The notes beneath the pieces were generated by a model, which ran no database searches, had not been told where the DNA came from, and saw nothing but the letters and a program-made list of their open reading frames with translations. A program made the translations under genes and the position numbers. A stretch of DNA of 64,000 bases from Albula goreensis (lineage: Eukaryota; Chordata; Actinopteri; Albuliformes; Albulidae), in NCBI GenBank assembly GCA_022829145.1, contig CM040761.1:870768-934767 (forward strand), read 5' to 3'. Below, piece after piece: positions 1 to 11,000 of this stretch; positions within the stretch are counted from its first letter, which is position 1, and each line of letters starts with the position of its first letter.

Positions 1-329
1 TGTGAAATCAGCACAAGAGCAGAGAATTGGTCAATGGAAGCAGGGACTTCCTCTGTCAGGCTTCTGCCAGAGGCTACAGAAGTGATCTTTCACAGTGGGC
101 ATCTCATGTTATGTTGGGGTTCTGAGAGAAAACCTCACAGCCAATAGGAATCCTGCTTTAATCGTCCTTGTGGTTTCTGCCATTTCCGGTGGCTGTTCCT
201 TTACCTTATGCCTGAAATAATTTGTGGGACTCATGACATATGTAAATCATTATAAGATGCTAATGAGGGGAAGTGATTGGGATGTGTGCCTGGTAAAGGT
301 CAGTAATGGCGTGCCCTCCTCCCCCGCAG

Positions 330-436
330 CCAGATGCTGATCCTGCCCCCATTCCAGGGGGAGGGCCATGGGGCGCAGCTGCTGGAGGCCGTGCACAGGT
401 TCTACTGCACCCTGCCGCTGGTCCAGGACATCACAG
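330..436 (+). CDS. hat1: hat1 exon with the acetyl-CoA binding loop
   Basis: Acceptor CCCCGCAG ends at 329 and donor GTACGT starts at 437. It encodes QMLILPPFQGEGHGAQLL and on to the Thr of QDIT. The Q-x-x-G-x-G motif (QGEGHG) is the pyrophosphate-binding turn of the GNAT fold. It starts with the last base of a split codon and ends in phase 1. Confidence 0.95.
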
Positions 437-3400
437 GTACGTACACATGGCCCACCACTTCCTCTGACCCTTCTGTGGGGTCCTCATGAGCACACGGACT
501 GAAGACCAGTGGGTTGATATGTCTCCTGTCTCTTTCTCATTTTTTTTCAAAACAGTAATTTGATAAAATAAAAACAAATATCTGTTATTTACCTGCCCAT
601 AAATTTGACTTGTTTTGTCAGTTAGTGCAGTGTGTGCACTGGTTTGAGGACGGGCCTGATGGATTGAGAGAGTGACAGTCATTTAAAGTAGCTGCTTGAG
701 TTTGGGAGAAACTGAGATCTGGAGTTGTGCGGCAGTGAAACAGATCTGGAGTTGTGCAGTTGTAAAACTGCAATCTGGAGTTGTGTGGCTGTGATTGCAG
801 ATTTGCCCTGGAGGGGTCCTTTTTGCCCCGGAATTGAGCCCCCCCCCCTCCTCTCTGGGGGTGCACTGACTAGTCAGTAGCAGAGCCCAGGGGAAGGCCA
901 GACACGGGACAGGAAACATCACATGGGGTCACAGGAACATCCTAACAGCATCACAATTATTTCTGTTTCGCGACCCAGTCTAGCTGGGAGTAGCTATTAC
1001 TGAGATGTAATTAAAGTTTCTTCAATTTTCAGTTGCTTCAATTTTTTATTTGTTGTTTCAGTTAATTTATTTTTTCATGCTCATGAAAATCCTGACTGTA
1101 TAACTGACAGGCATGTGGGCATGTTTCAGCTTAAACATGGCCTCTGTGTTGGGCTCAAACCTCACACAGGCCTGTTTCGCCTTAAACAAGGTCGTGGTGT
1201 AAGGCTCAAACCTCACACAGGCCCGTCTCAGCTTAAATAGGGTCTCTGTGTAGGGCTCAAACCTCACACAGGCCTGTTTCAGCTTAAACAGATGAAAATC
1301 TGCACAAAAATGTTGACAGGGTCAGACGTGTCAGACTGCTGACGTGTCTGTTGCTTGGCAGCTGTTGCCAAGATCTGTAGTTTTATAGTTTTGTGTAATG
1401 CATGCCTTTACTTTGGAACTTTATTGCTAGTAATAATTGAGTTATTAACAAGACCTCAGCTGAGACATAGAGTAGTATTTTCAAGTTTATTGTGTTTGTC
1501 AGTACACAATAGTGTTCTGAAAAAAGTATTTGGACAAGGAAAGGTTGGAGGTGTACCACTTTTACCTAAAAACAATGTGTACCTCATCCACAAAGGTGAC
1601 CGTCAGAACTCACACCGTTACAGTTATGGATACACCATACACACTAAAACCCAAAAAGAAACTAATTAGCAACAGCTTGTGATGGCTAACAGCTAGCTGG
1701 ATATAAAGCTAAACTGAGGTTAAAAGCTAAAGTTAGCTGAATGGTTACACAGGATTGCTAGCTAGATATAGCAGTGTAATAGGATATAAATTACCCAAAA
1801 GTCATTCAAGTGTAACCAAAAATACAATTACAATTATAGCTTACCACGATATGTTTACATGTGTACATATTAAATAGTTATTAATTTCATCTAACAATAT
1901 AAATTTTATAAAGGTGCTTCCAAACAAGGCTACCTACCTCTGGAATAGTGTCAGCAAACTGGGAAAAGAGTTTGGGGGCTTACTACATAAGTCTGAGGAC
2001 ATCCCAGTGGGGAAGTGAAGAAAACAATAGGGTCATGGCAAGTGGAATCACAACACTCAACTACATCAGTATACCCGCATACCTGTGTCACTGTACCCAG
2101 AAAATGGCTGTTTGAGTTCAGAGTAAGTGTAGAGAATAAGATGTGGTGTTTGAAATATTGTATTGAAACAGCAGGATTAGAGTGAACACTTTGGAGACTA
2201 TGAGAAGATAGCGAGTCTTCTTTATTTATTTTTATCCAGGGTAACCCAAAAAATAAAGAGTATGACAAGCATCATGGTGCTTATGAAGCCGATGCTTATT
2301 TCAGACCTGTGTGAGAAGTGTGGTATTGCTGTTTGCTCATCATAACTGACAAATCTTGTAATTTACAATGAATTTTGTAATTTGATGTGCAAACATATTT
2401 TACAGACAAATATGTTCATTTGAATCTGTGAAAAACTTTTCTATTAACAGTGTAAAACAACAGCTGTCTCAGTGCTGTACATTTCCTGGCTTTGTGTTTG
2501 TCAGCAGTGGCAAGGGTTGGAACATGGCTATAAATTTAATTCACAAAAAACCTTTACATGTTTTGCATGGTTTCATTATGTGCAGTACAAGACAGAAGAG
2601 TTTTTTACTTTGGGTAGAGAAGAATTCAATTTGAGGTATTCATTGAAAACAAACTTTCACCATATCCACCCAAAATAATGCACAAAACCTCAAAAGTAAT
2701 CTTAGGCAATACTTTTCTCAAAACGAACTTAAACTGCTGTGCTAAAGAAGCTCTTGGAGGGTTACGCAATCACTTTGCAAAGTGGGAGGGATCAGCAGGG
2801 GTAGACAGTTTGACTGAAATCTCATCCATGTTCATGTTTTAAAACCCCAGCTAGCCCAATGTCTCTGGCCTGAAGTGTAATTAAAGTAGGCACTGAAGTT
2901 GCAGGAAATATGGCGAAGGAGGAGTTAGACCCATAAATGTTTAATTATGTAGGTAATTAACGTGTTTAAATTAATTTCTGATCTGTAACATTGAGATGGC
3001 ATGCACAGCTACTAGCATTGTGTTTAATGTTTCACTGGTATGGCTTATGATAAGGTTTAAGTCAAATGAGTAAAGTTGAAGAGTAGCTGTAAATTGCTTG
3101 TTCCTGTATGCCTTTGTTTTGTCAGCGGAGGACCCCTCAGAGAGCTATGTGAAGCTGAGGGACTTCGTCCTGGTCAAGCTTTGCCTGGAGCTGCCATCCT
3201 TCTGCCCCGAGCAGCTGGCACTGGGCTTCAGCGATGACATGGTGACAGAGGCCCGTGAGAAGCTCAAGATAAACAAGGTACACCCAGCCCAGCAGATACA
3301 CTAAGTGACCAATACGGAGATAACTGTGCTGTGCACAGAACATGTATCTGACCACACAGATAGGCAGCACGAATGAGACCCAGGAAAATCCAGACTCCAG

Positions 3401-5522
3401 TTTTCCCTTTTCTCTACCTGATCATCTGCCCTGTGTGAATGCCTGATCATCAGGGCCATGTGAATCCTAGATCATGGGGTTGTGTGTATGAGCTGGCTGG
3501 ACATGTAAATGACTGCACCTTGTGAGTGAATGACCACACCACATGAATGAATGGCCAAACCATTTGAATCTGTCTTCAGTCAAAGCAATGCTATTTATCT
3601 GTCCATCTCCAAAAACACCAATCCTAATGGCTATTCAGCTCTACTCTACATGGGTGTGACACTGGTGACAGTATGACCGATGGGGAAAAAAAGTAAGGTT
3701 AGAGGTTTTTTAATCACATTTGTGATAGTTTTTCACTTTTTCCTCCCGTTCTGTACCCACCATTTAGAAACACGCCAGACGAGTGTATGAAATCCTGAGA
3801 CTGCGGGTGACGGACATGAGTGATGAGGAGAAGGCGAGAGGCTATCGGCTGGACATCAAACGCAGACTCTTTGGGCCATACAAGGTAACACAGTGCCTCC
3901 TTCCTGCACAGCAGAGCACCCCCTTCCTGCACAGCACAGCACCTCCTTCCTGCACAGCACAGCACAGCACCCTCTTCCTGCAAAGCACAGCACCCCCTCC
4001 TGCACAGCACAGTACCTCCTTCCTGCACTGCGCAGCACAGCACAGTGCCCCCTTCCTGCACAGCCTGATTCGTTTCCATTGGGTTTGCAGCACTGCACTA
4101 TGAGCAGTTTCTTTTTTTTTACAGTTAACAGGCTGAGCCTTCACTACAGCACTACAGTGTGGCTCTTAGGAGCCACATAATAACCAGTGCTATCAGGGAC
4201 CATCAGCCCATTACAATTAGCCCAGCTGATACAACTAAAGTCATCTGCAAATTGTGCAAGGCCACAACAAGCAGAGGCAGGGATGTGACATAAAACTTGG
4301 TTTAGTTAAAAATAAAAGAGAGAGAGTGGGATACAGAGGTGAAAAGTACAGTATGATGATGTGGCAATATATTTCATAATTAATTATATGCCAACATTAA
4401 ATCAATGTGATGCCTAAAAGGCACAAAAATTGCATTGTCAATGAATATTAGGATAGAAAATACATTTGCCTGATTTAACATGACTTCCGGTATAAACCAC
4501 GTCCACCAGTCTTTTATTCGAAAACAGATACAGAGACAGATCATTTGCTGGTTGAACAGTTACAGGTTGACATCTCTGTACACCTCTAGCATCTCAGAAA
4601 CAACACCTCTTTGGCTCGCATGTGTGGTATTGTGCTACACATGTATGGTTTAATGTCTCCGCCCAGTAAAATTCGGTAAAGATTATCTTTGGTTGAGCTC
4701 ACAGATGCCGTCTAAGGAAATCCACAGTATGGCATGTTATGGGCCTGTGGGTGGCTCACAAAGTAAGACGTTGGCTTGCGAAGCAGGCGTGAGCCCGGCA
4801 TCTGCGTGGCCGGAGGGCAGAGCGCTCAGCGGAGTGTGGGCATGCGAGAGGACCCATGTGCTCATTGAGGAGAGGGAGGGGACATCAGGCTGAACAGCCC
4901 AGCTTGAGGAGGAACAACTGTAGGGAAAGTCCATGGTGTAGCAGGCACTACCCCATATCCCAGAGACCCCACCTTAGCAGGGCGAGGCTGGAAGACAACG
5001 ATCCTCTTCCTGATCCACTGTAGTTTGCTAAAAACCACATGACAGCACCCAGATATCTCCGTCTTTTAAAAACCATTTAGGAAATACAGCATGATTTGAA
5101 AAGCTTTTAAAATTTGGTGAAAAGCACTTTTTTTAAGTAAGTGTATTTCAGAGAGTAGCATCATTCAGAACACCGTAATTTGCATTATTTTCATTGTACC
5201 ATTTCAAGAGTCTGTACCTGAATTTTTATAAACTGTTAAAAACCACAAATGCTATTTTCCTGCCTGGGCCTGTTTTTTTCCATGGTGGGTGAGTGGTGCT
5301 GCATCTGCAGTGTGGAAGACGCAGGGGTACTCATGGCTCTGTGTGTGTTTACAGAGGAACCAGCGGGAGCTGACTAAGATGATGAAGTGCCTTCGGCCAG
5401 AGGAGCTGGTGTCACACATCAGCCAGATGGACACACAGCTGCAGCATGAGGAGCTGGAGAAGAGCTACCAGGAGCTGCTGGGGGAGTACAGACGTGTGAT
5501 CGAGCGTCTGGCACAGGCCTGA
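330..5522 (+). CDS. hat1: Histone acetyltransferase type B catalytic subunit (HAT1), 3' part of the gene, 4 coding exons
   Basis: HAT1 acetylates newly made histone H4 (and H2A) with acetyl-CoA before chromatin assembly, working with RbAp46/48. The four joined exons (330-436, 3126-3277, 3768-3884, 5355-5522) keep one frame and encode the last 180 residues of a protein of about 419. Visible landmarks: the acetyl-CoA loop QGEGHGAQ in the first exon, then AEDPSESYVKLRDFV, whose Glu corresponds to the catalytic Glu276 of human HAT1, then VYEILRLRVTDMSD, and the end RRVIERLAQA. All introns are GT-AG and the phases agree (1, 0, 0). The upstream exons, including the N-terminal domain, lie outside the window. 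Identification rests on recalled similarity to human HAT1 across all four exons. The gene is intact over this part and is followed by metap1d on the same strand. Confidence 0.96.
437..3125 (+). other. hat1 intron, 2.7 kb, no gene seen
   Basis: AT-rich intron. It contains three copies of a roughly 35-bp GATCTGGAGTTGTG repeat at about 714-805 and a 51-bp tandem repeat at 1120-1291. The open frame at 1371-1669 has no recognisable domain and I do not call it a gene. The rest shows nothing I can name. Confidence 0.6.
1120..1291. repeat. 51-bp minisatellite in hat1 intron
   Basis: About 3.4 copies of a 51-bp unit with the core GGGCTCAAACCTCACACAGG followed by CCTGTTTCAGCTTAAACA. Because 51 is a multiple of three, a spurious minus-strand frame with a 17-residue period stays open across it. 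Confidence 0.8.
3126..3277 (+). CDS. hat1: hat1 exon with the catalytic Glu region
   Basis: Acceptor TTTTGTCAG ends at 3125 and donor GTACAC starts at 3278. It encodes AEDPSESYVKLRDFVLVK, through LGFSDDMVTEAREKLKINK. The Glu in AEDPS aligns with human Glu276, the proposed general base. It ends in phase 0. Confidence 0.95.
3768..3884 (+). CDS. hat1: hat1 penultimate coding exon
   Basis: Acceptor CCATTTAG ends at 3767 and donor GTAACA starts at 3885. The exon is 117 bases, in phase 0 at both ends, and encodes KHARRVYEILRLRVTDMSDE through LDIKRRLFGPYK, matching the human VYEILRLLVTDMSD stretch. Confidence 0.95.
3893..4065. repeat. Minisatellite of acceptor-like units in hat1 intron
   Basis: Starts 9 bases after the donor at 3885. 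Six or seven units of about 25-30 bp carry CCCCTTCCTGCACAGCACAG with variable numbers of the CACAG step. Each unit is a pyrimidine run followed by CAG, so it resembles a 3' splice site. The remainder of this intron, 4066-5354, holds no gene. The stretch 4737-4930 has a faint tRNA-SINE look (GTGGCTCA...) that I cannot confirm. Confidence 0.75.
5355..5522 (+). CDS. hat1: hat1 terminal coding exon
   Basis: Acceptor GTTTACAG ends at 5354. It encodes RNQRELTKMMKCLRPEEL to RRVIERLAQA and stops at TGA 5520-5522. The helical, charged end matches the C-terminus of vertebrate HAT1. Confidence 0.95.
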   Translation, partial: RNQRELTKMMKCLRPEELVSHISQMDTQLQHEELEKSYQELLGEYRRVIERLAQA

Positions 5523-5565
5523 CCGTGCTGCAGCACCACGGAGCACAGCACAGACCCCCCGTGTG

Positions 5566-5836
5566 CAAGGCCCTCCCCACCTTATTTGTGGGGGCCTCCC
5601 CTACCTGTGTGCAGGGCCCCTTCCCCTCCCAGTGTGCGGGGGCCCCTTCCCCTCCCTGTGTGCAGGGCCCCTCCCCTCCCTGTGTGCAGGGCCCCTCCCC
5701 TCCCTGTGTGCAGGGCCCCCTCCACTCCCTGTGTGCAGGGCCCCTTCCCCCTACCTGTGTGCAGGGCCCCTCCCCCTCCCTGAGTGCAGGGCCCCTTCCC
5801 CCCTGTGTGCGGAGCCCCTCCCCTCCCTGTGTGCAG
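5566..5836. repeat. GC-rich 25-bp minisatellite in the hat1 3' UTR
   Basis: About ten units of roughly 23-27 bp (GTGTGCAGGGCCCCTTCCCC plus TCCCT), starting 44 bases after the hat1 stop codon. It is C-rich in the transcript and G-run-rich on the other strand. Long open frames over it in several phases are an effect of the repeat. Confidence 0.85.
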
Positions 5837-6015
5837 AAATATGTGATTGGAATTCACTCATGAATTTATTGTCACTAGTGAAGCGAAGAACTCGGGGTCA
5901 GGAAACGGACCCTCCTACACCCTCACCTGGATACAGGTGCTCTTTTGTTATCTGGCAAATTTCCATGCTCAAATTTTCTTGACAACATCTCGGGTTTGGA
6001 AGCACTTAATACAGA

Positions 6016-6021
6016 AATAAA
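6016..6021 (+). promoter_or_regulatory. hat1: hat1 polyadenylation signal
   Basis: First AATAAA after the stop codon, in ACAGAAATAAAG, about 495 bases downstream and followed by a T-run. The likely end of hat1 mRNA is near 6040. Confidence 0.65.
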
Positions 6022-7941
6022 GTTTTTTTTGTACATTACAAAAAAATGAGTTATGCTATTTTTCCTGGTGCAGTATTTCAAAGGCGTGTATGGTTTTGAA
6101 GTTCGCTATGAACTTTGTATGGCTGATTTTCCTCTTAATGCTCACTTTTCACCATGTTTCTGTTGGTAATTCTGTGAAAAACGTATTTATCCAAACAGTT
6201 GCCCTACCTGTGTTTATAGCTGGGGCTCATTAAGCTGCAGTGCTTGTGTCTCTAAGACAACCCCACCTCCCCCAACCCCCCGCCCCACTCCAGGAGAAAG
6301 GAGTTCTGAAGGGTCCAGTTACAGTGTGCAAGTTTGCCACTCCCAAACAGGAACATCAAAATCAAGTTTGAATAAGTCCTAGTTGAAACTTGAATCCTTT
6401 AAAATTTGTATGAACACTGATGTAACCAGAGTCCCCTGTCAGGGTCCTGATCTCCCTCCCCTTCTCCTTTTCTCAATGACAAGCCCTCAATATCATGTAA
6501 TCCTTAATAAAAATCACAATTTGTAATATTAAATTATTTTTGAATGGAGTAATGGTCAGTGAAACTGAACAGAAGTGCAACGTCTGTGGTCCAAATGCTG
6601 TAAAACCTAAAAACTAATCTACTGCAGAGTGCAGTGAATAGATATTTTTAAAAATCCTACAGATTTTATCCTGTAGAACGTTTGTTAGAAATCTATCAAG
6701 TCTAATCGAGTTGATCTGAATCAAGAGATAGGAGCATTCTTCTGACATGGCCCAAAGATGAGAGCACTCTCCTGGGTCAGAGGGAAGTGGTGCAGGTAAC
6801 CTGTAAGACATGAGCTGAGGTGAGTATCAGATGCCCTACACTCTGCAGATGGGAACACTCTCTCCACTGCACCTCCTGTCATTTCTGGAAAGCACAAGTA
6901 TTCAGGCTACGTGGTCTGTGAGAAATGACAGAACCTGATGCAGGCATTGGCTTTCTAGACTCCTCCATGTTGAAGTGATGAAGTGAGAATGAAAGCAGTA
7001 AATGTGAGTCAAATAGAGGCCTGTGTTACCTTCCCTTGCTAACAACCCTTGGCACTAGAGTTACAGATAAAGCTTAAGGATAAATGGAGTGGTCTAGCAA
7101 TGTGTTCATAAGAGTATTCAGCTATCTTTGAGAAGATATGTCTTGTTTTGAGGTAAAGTCTCATTCCATTGGTAGGTAATTGTGCTTGATTCAAGCTCAA
7201 TTATCTGCAAATTGAGCAAGTATAACTCAAAAGACAATTTTCTCAAAGCTAGCTGAGTTTATCTCAAACAAGAAACATAAGATCTATTGTTTATTTTTAG
7301 ATATTTTGGCTTGTTAACATTTTTATATTTTTGCAGCGTACAAGCTTGGCACAAGCAAATCTCTCCTGGGTCTTTTTTCATTGATGTTAAACACTCCACC
7401 TCCAGTATGGCAACAGTGAAAGGAAATGAGTTTCGTCAGGCATTTGGATTTGAGTTAAAAGATGAACATGATACAAAAGTGATACAAAAGTACACCAGGC
7501 TAAACAGTGTACAACCCTACAGTGCTTTCTGTCTTGCTCAGTAGGAGCCAGAATCAGCACCCCTTTCCTAACCCCTGTGGTTCTGTATATTGGGCCTCTC
7601 TATGATTTACAAGCCAGCCTTACGAGGGTCTCACAGGCTTCACCGTCACCAGTCATGGCTCTGGGTTGTGTATTTTTCTTGAATGGTTCTCATTGTTGCT
7701 TGCAGCAGTATGTTTGTTTCTTAGTATTGTCGTTTTTCATTCTCTGCATTAAATCCGTACTTATTTAATTGTTTTTTTTTTTTTTTTTGGCGTGAATCCT
7801 TTGTCCATTGCCCCGTAGAGAATAGTTTTATTTCGAGAAAACAACACAATGTGGTGATTATGACATTTGTATTTATTAATATTGCGCTCAGTAGAGACTG
7901 TATCAGCGAGAAGCAAGAAGCTGGACCAGCATGAAATGATA
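6022..7941. other. hat1-metap1d intergenic spacer
   Basis: About 1.9 kb of AT-rich sequence with no supported gene. The 85-codon frame at 7287-7544 has no recognised domain or neighbouring exon. A pure T-run of about 18 lies at 7772-7789, about 175 bases before the metap1d start. Confidence 0.5.
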
Positions 7942-7949
7942 TCACGTGA
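7942..7949 (+). promoter_or_regulatory. metap1d: Palindromic E-box (TCACGTGA) at the metap1d start
   Basis: A perfect TCACGTGA palindrome lies 17 bases before the chosen ATG. This sequence is bound by USF and MITF/TFE-type bHLH-ZIP factors. Its place at the 5' end of a gene with no nearby TATA box suggests a core promoter element downstream of or near the start site. Function is inferred. Confidence 0.45.
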
Positions 7950-7965
7950 CCCTTCCATGAGCAAT

Positions 7966-8008
7966 ATGGTGGCGCCCAGCAGTACCTTGAAATGTGCGAT
8001 TAGGAGAG
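7966..8008 (+). CDS. metap1d: metap1d exon 1 (start of presequence)
   Basis: Encodes [14 protein letters not shown] plus one base; donor GTAAGC follows at 8009. It resembles human MAAPSGVHLLVRR. The ATG has A at -3 and G at +4. ATG-AAA-TGA at 7931 is a two-codon upstream ORF. Confidence 0.8.
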
Positions 8009-11000
8009 GTAAGCTCGGAGAAATTTTGCTAAGTGAACTGTAGCTACAGACAGAAACTACACTGCATATATGGTTGATGTACAACGGCATGGAAACTACC
8101 TTACGTCTTGATGTTAGCTCCCTTTGCCAGCTTGTGAATTAGCTTTAAAACATTTATTAGCTACCTTGCTAGCGGATATTAGTTGTTGATTATGTAGCAA
8201 TCTCATGGGTCCCATGCTAAAATGAATGAATCAGGTGTTCGTATTCGAAGCACACGTCCTTACTTAGCCCATACTTAGCTTTTTTTCTTAGAAACAACTC
8301 CTGAGAGTAGCCACTTAGTGACAACCAGGAACTCGGCGTAAAACGAACTAAATCAGTTTGAACTAATATTCAAACAGTGACGAAACGCAACTATCCTGCT
8401 TCCAAGTCGAAATTTATTGTGTCCACATTTAAAAGTAACGTTATCTCGAGAAGGCTACTTGGTAGCGGGTAGAGACGGAGTCTTACAGATGTGATGGAAA
8501 ACCAGTGACATAACATTAATTGGTGTGTTATACAAGTCTCTCGACTAGGGGCACAACGTAGCCGCTTACATAAAAGGTGATCCGAGGTCCAGTGAAATGT
8601 GTCTCTGATCAGATCTCTGGCCACATCTGTAGAGGACTGATCTAAAACTATTATGCCAATACAAAAGACTAACCGTGCTCAAACTCTCAGAAGTATCACG
8701 TCTACAGAGGTATTTTACTTGCATGAGTACGCTGCTACTGGCGCCGCCGTGTGCAAGTCATGAAGGGAAAACCTTTCCCTAAAAATAAAAGTGCAACAAC
8801 ACTACTGGAAACCTGGAAATCGCTTATCAAAACAGGGAAATAAAATATAATTCGATTGTTATTATCTTTATTCTAACATAATATTTATTTATGTGTTTGT
8901 TTATTTAACCAAAATATTTTTAGTAGCTGTTCATAGACTTTTATCATTGAATTTGGCTTGTATGTTAAACTAGTAGCTAATCTATCAGTCTTTGAGAGCA
9001 GTCATTGTCAAGCCCATGTTTAGAACTCAGACCACACAAGATATTTTCACTATCTGCCCATCAGGGTCATTGGTTCTGGCATTGGTGTTGCTCACCAGTA
9101 AAAGAACTCAGTACATTTGTTCTGTATAAACTTACTAACAAACTAAACTGTGCAATATTTCTGCTTCTGGAGGGGTAACTACAATTATGATGAGTATGCT
9201 AGTCTGTATAAATTACAAACAAAGAGTATTCAGTAACAAGTGATGCAGACACTGTCCATTCAAGTACAAACTCCTTTTCTTGCTGATAGCACAGCTGAAG
9301 TTATGGTATGCCCTTTAAAACTGGCATCTGACCTATTGGGAGTCACATGTGCATATCATTGCAGTCAGGAAAACATAGTGTTTCTGTTGCATAGGATGCT
9401 TGTAATCTGATTGGCTGTAGAGGTTGTCTTTATTGCACCCAGCCTCCCCCGACTTGTACCTCCACAATTCCATACAGTGTAACTGCCATCGATGGATGAA
9501 AATAAGTTTGCGTTTTGGTACATAGAAATTTTAGATGATTTTTAAAATGTACTGTGCTACAATGTATGTTTATATTTATACAAAGGTACTGGTATGGTGT
9601 ATCCCTACTTTTGTCACTGCAGTACATTTGCAGGTGGTTGTTTCTGAACAGGGCATTCCTGCTGTCACTAACAGGGCCTGAGTGCGTGGGAATCTGCAGT
9701 CATAGTTACCCACAGAGATGGCTGCAATGCTGTCATTTGAATTATACATGTCTTTCATTTTCTGCTATGGAGGGTCAAGTGAAATGTTTTGAAGGAGTGG
9801 GTTTATCAGCTGTTGCTGAAGAGAATGGCAGTGTATATCTTGTTGGATCACAGATTTGCCACCTGAGAAAGTACCTACAGAATCAGGCTCACAGTGTTTC
9901 ATGTCACATGGACAAAGTTCACATCATGGTTCAGGAGCAGCCGGAGTCTTGTGTAAGTGGTTAGCTGTAGTAATGCTTAGACTAACAAAGTGATCCTGTT
10001 GGCCTTTAGGTAAAACATGCTGTTTAGAAATATTATAAACCAGGAAAGAATGGTTGGTGCGTCTTTCTGTGTTACAGAAGACCAACCAGAGGATTTTCCA
10101 GGCACTTGCATGCAGTTGGCATTGCACTGACATGAGGTTGTGATTGGTCAGAACTGGTTTATTATGACATTGACTATTGGTTTATTAACTAGCACACTGA
10201 AGATGGGTGATGCTGTCTGAAAGAGGAGACAGAAGTTTGTCTGGCTCATAGTTATAAGCTTGACATATTGTTGTGCTTTTTTTGTGAATGCATATACATG
10301 CTCATTGATTTCTATTCTTTATGAAATACATGTTGAATATGTCTTCCTGTTTTCCTGTTAGAACCTTTTTATGGATACAGATACAGGCATTTGTTTGTCC
10401 TCTGCATCAAAATAAACTGAAAAAAGGGTTATAGCTTTCAGTTTCCACCTCAGATTTCAGCAGGCCTTTTCATTGGTTGGCTGGTGGACCAGCTTATCAG
10501 CTAATGTTTTTTTGTAGAAAAGAAGATCAAGGGAAATTTCATATAGTAACACTCTAACTTTCTCATTAATTCTATACTAAATGTAAAAAGTGTTAAAATA
10601 TGTGATGTTATAAGGTGTGTTTCAATAATTTATTCAACATTTAAACTTGATGATCAGAAGATTCAGAATTATGCTTGAACTTCCCCACTGAGATTCATTT
10701 AGAAAATATTCAAAATACAATGCCATTATCTCGTTAGCTATGACTGCTACAGTCAACTGATACTTACGCATAAGCATGTCACATTTTTCTAAATGTTTAC
10801 AGTTTACATTTTGATGGAAAAGAAGATTTTTAAATATATTAGAATTTAATGCAGTACATGCAAGAAAGTGTTAAGGTATAAACAGTATATAGATGGGTGT
10901 AATGGCATTTTTTTTCCAGAATTACAATTTCTGTTTCATAGCCACATATATGCACTGTCAGGTTTCTTTATGCATGGTCAGTGAGGGATTTGTTGTGGTA

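Noticed and set aside
4737-4930. tRNA-derived SINE
   Set aside because: Only a weak GTGGCTCA start and a poor B-box-like word; no 3' tail repeat or target duplication seen.
9554-9964. 136-codon plus-strand frame in metap1d intron 1
   Set aside because: It does not begin with a clear ATG context and has no recognisable domain or partner exons. Left as unexplained, not called a gene.
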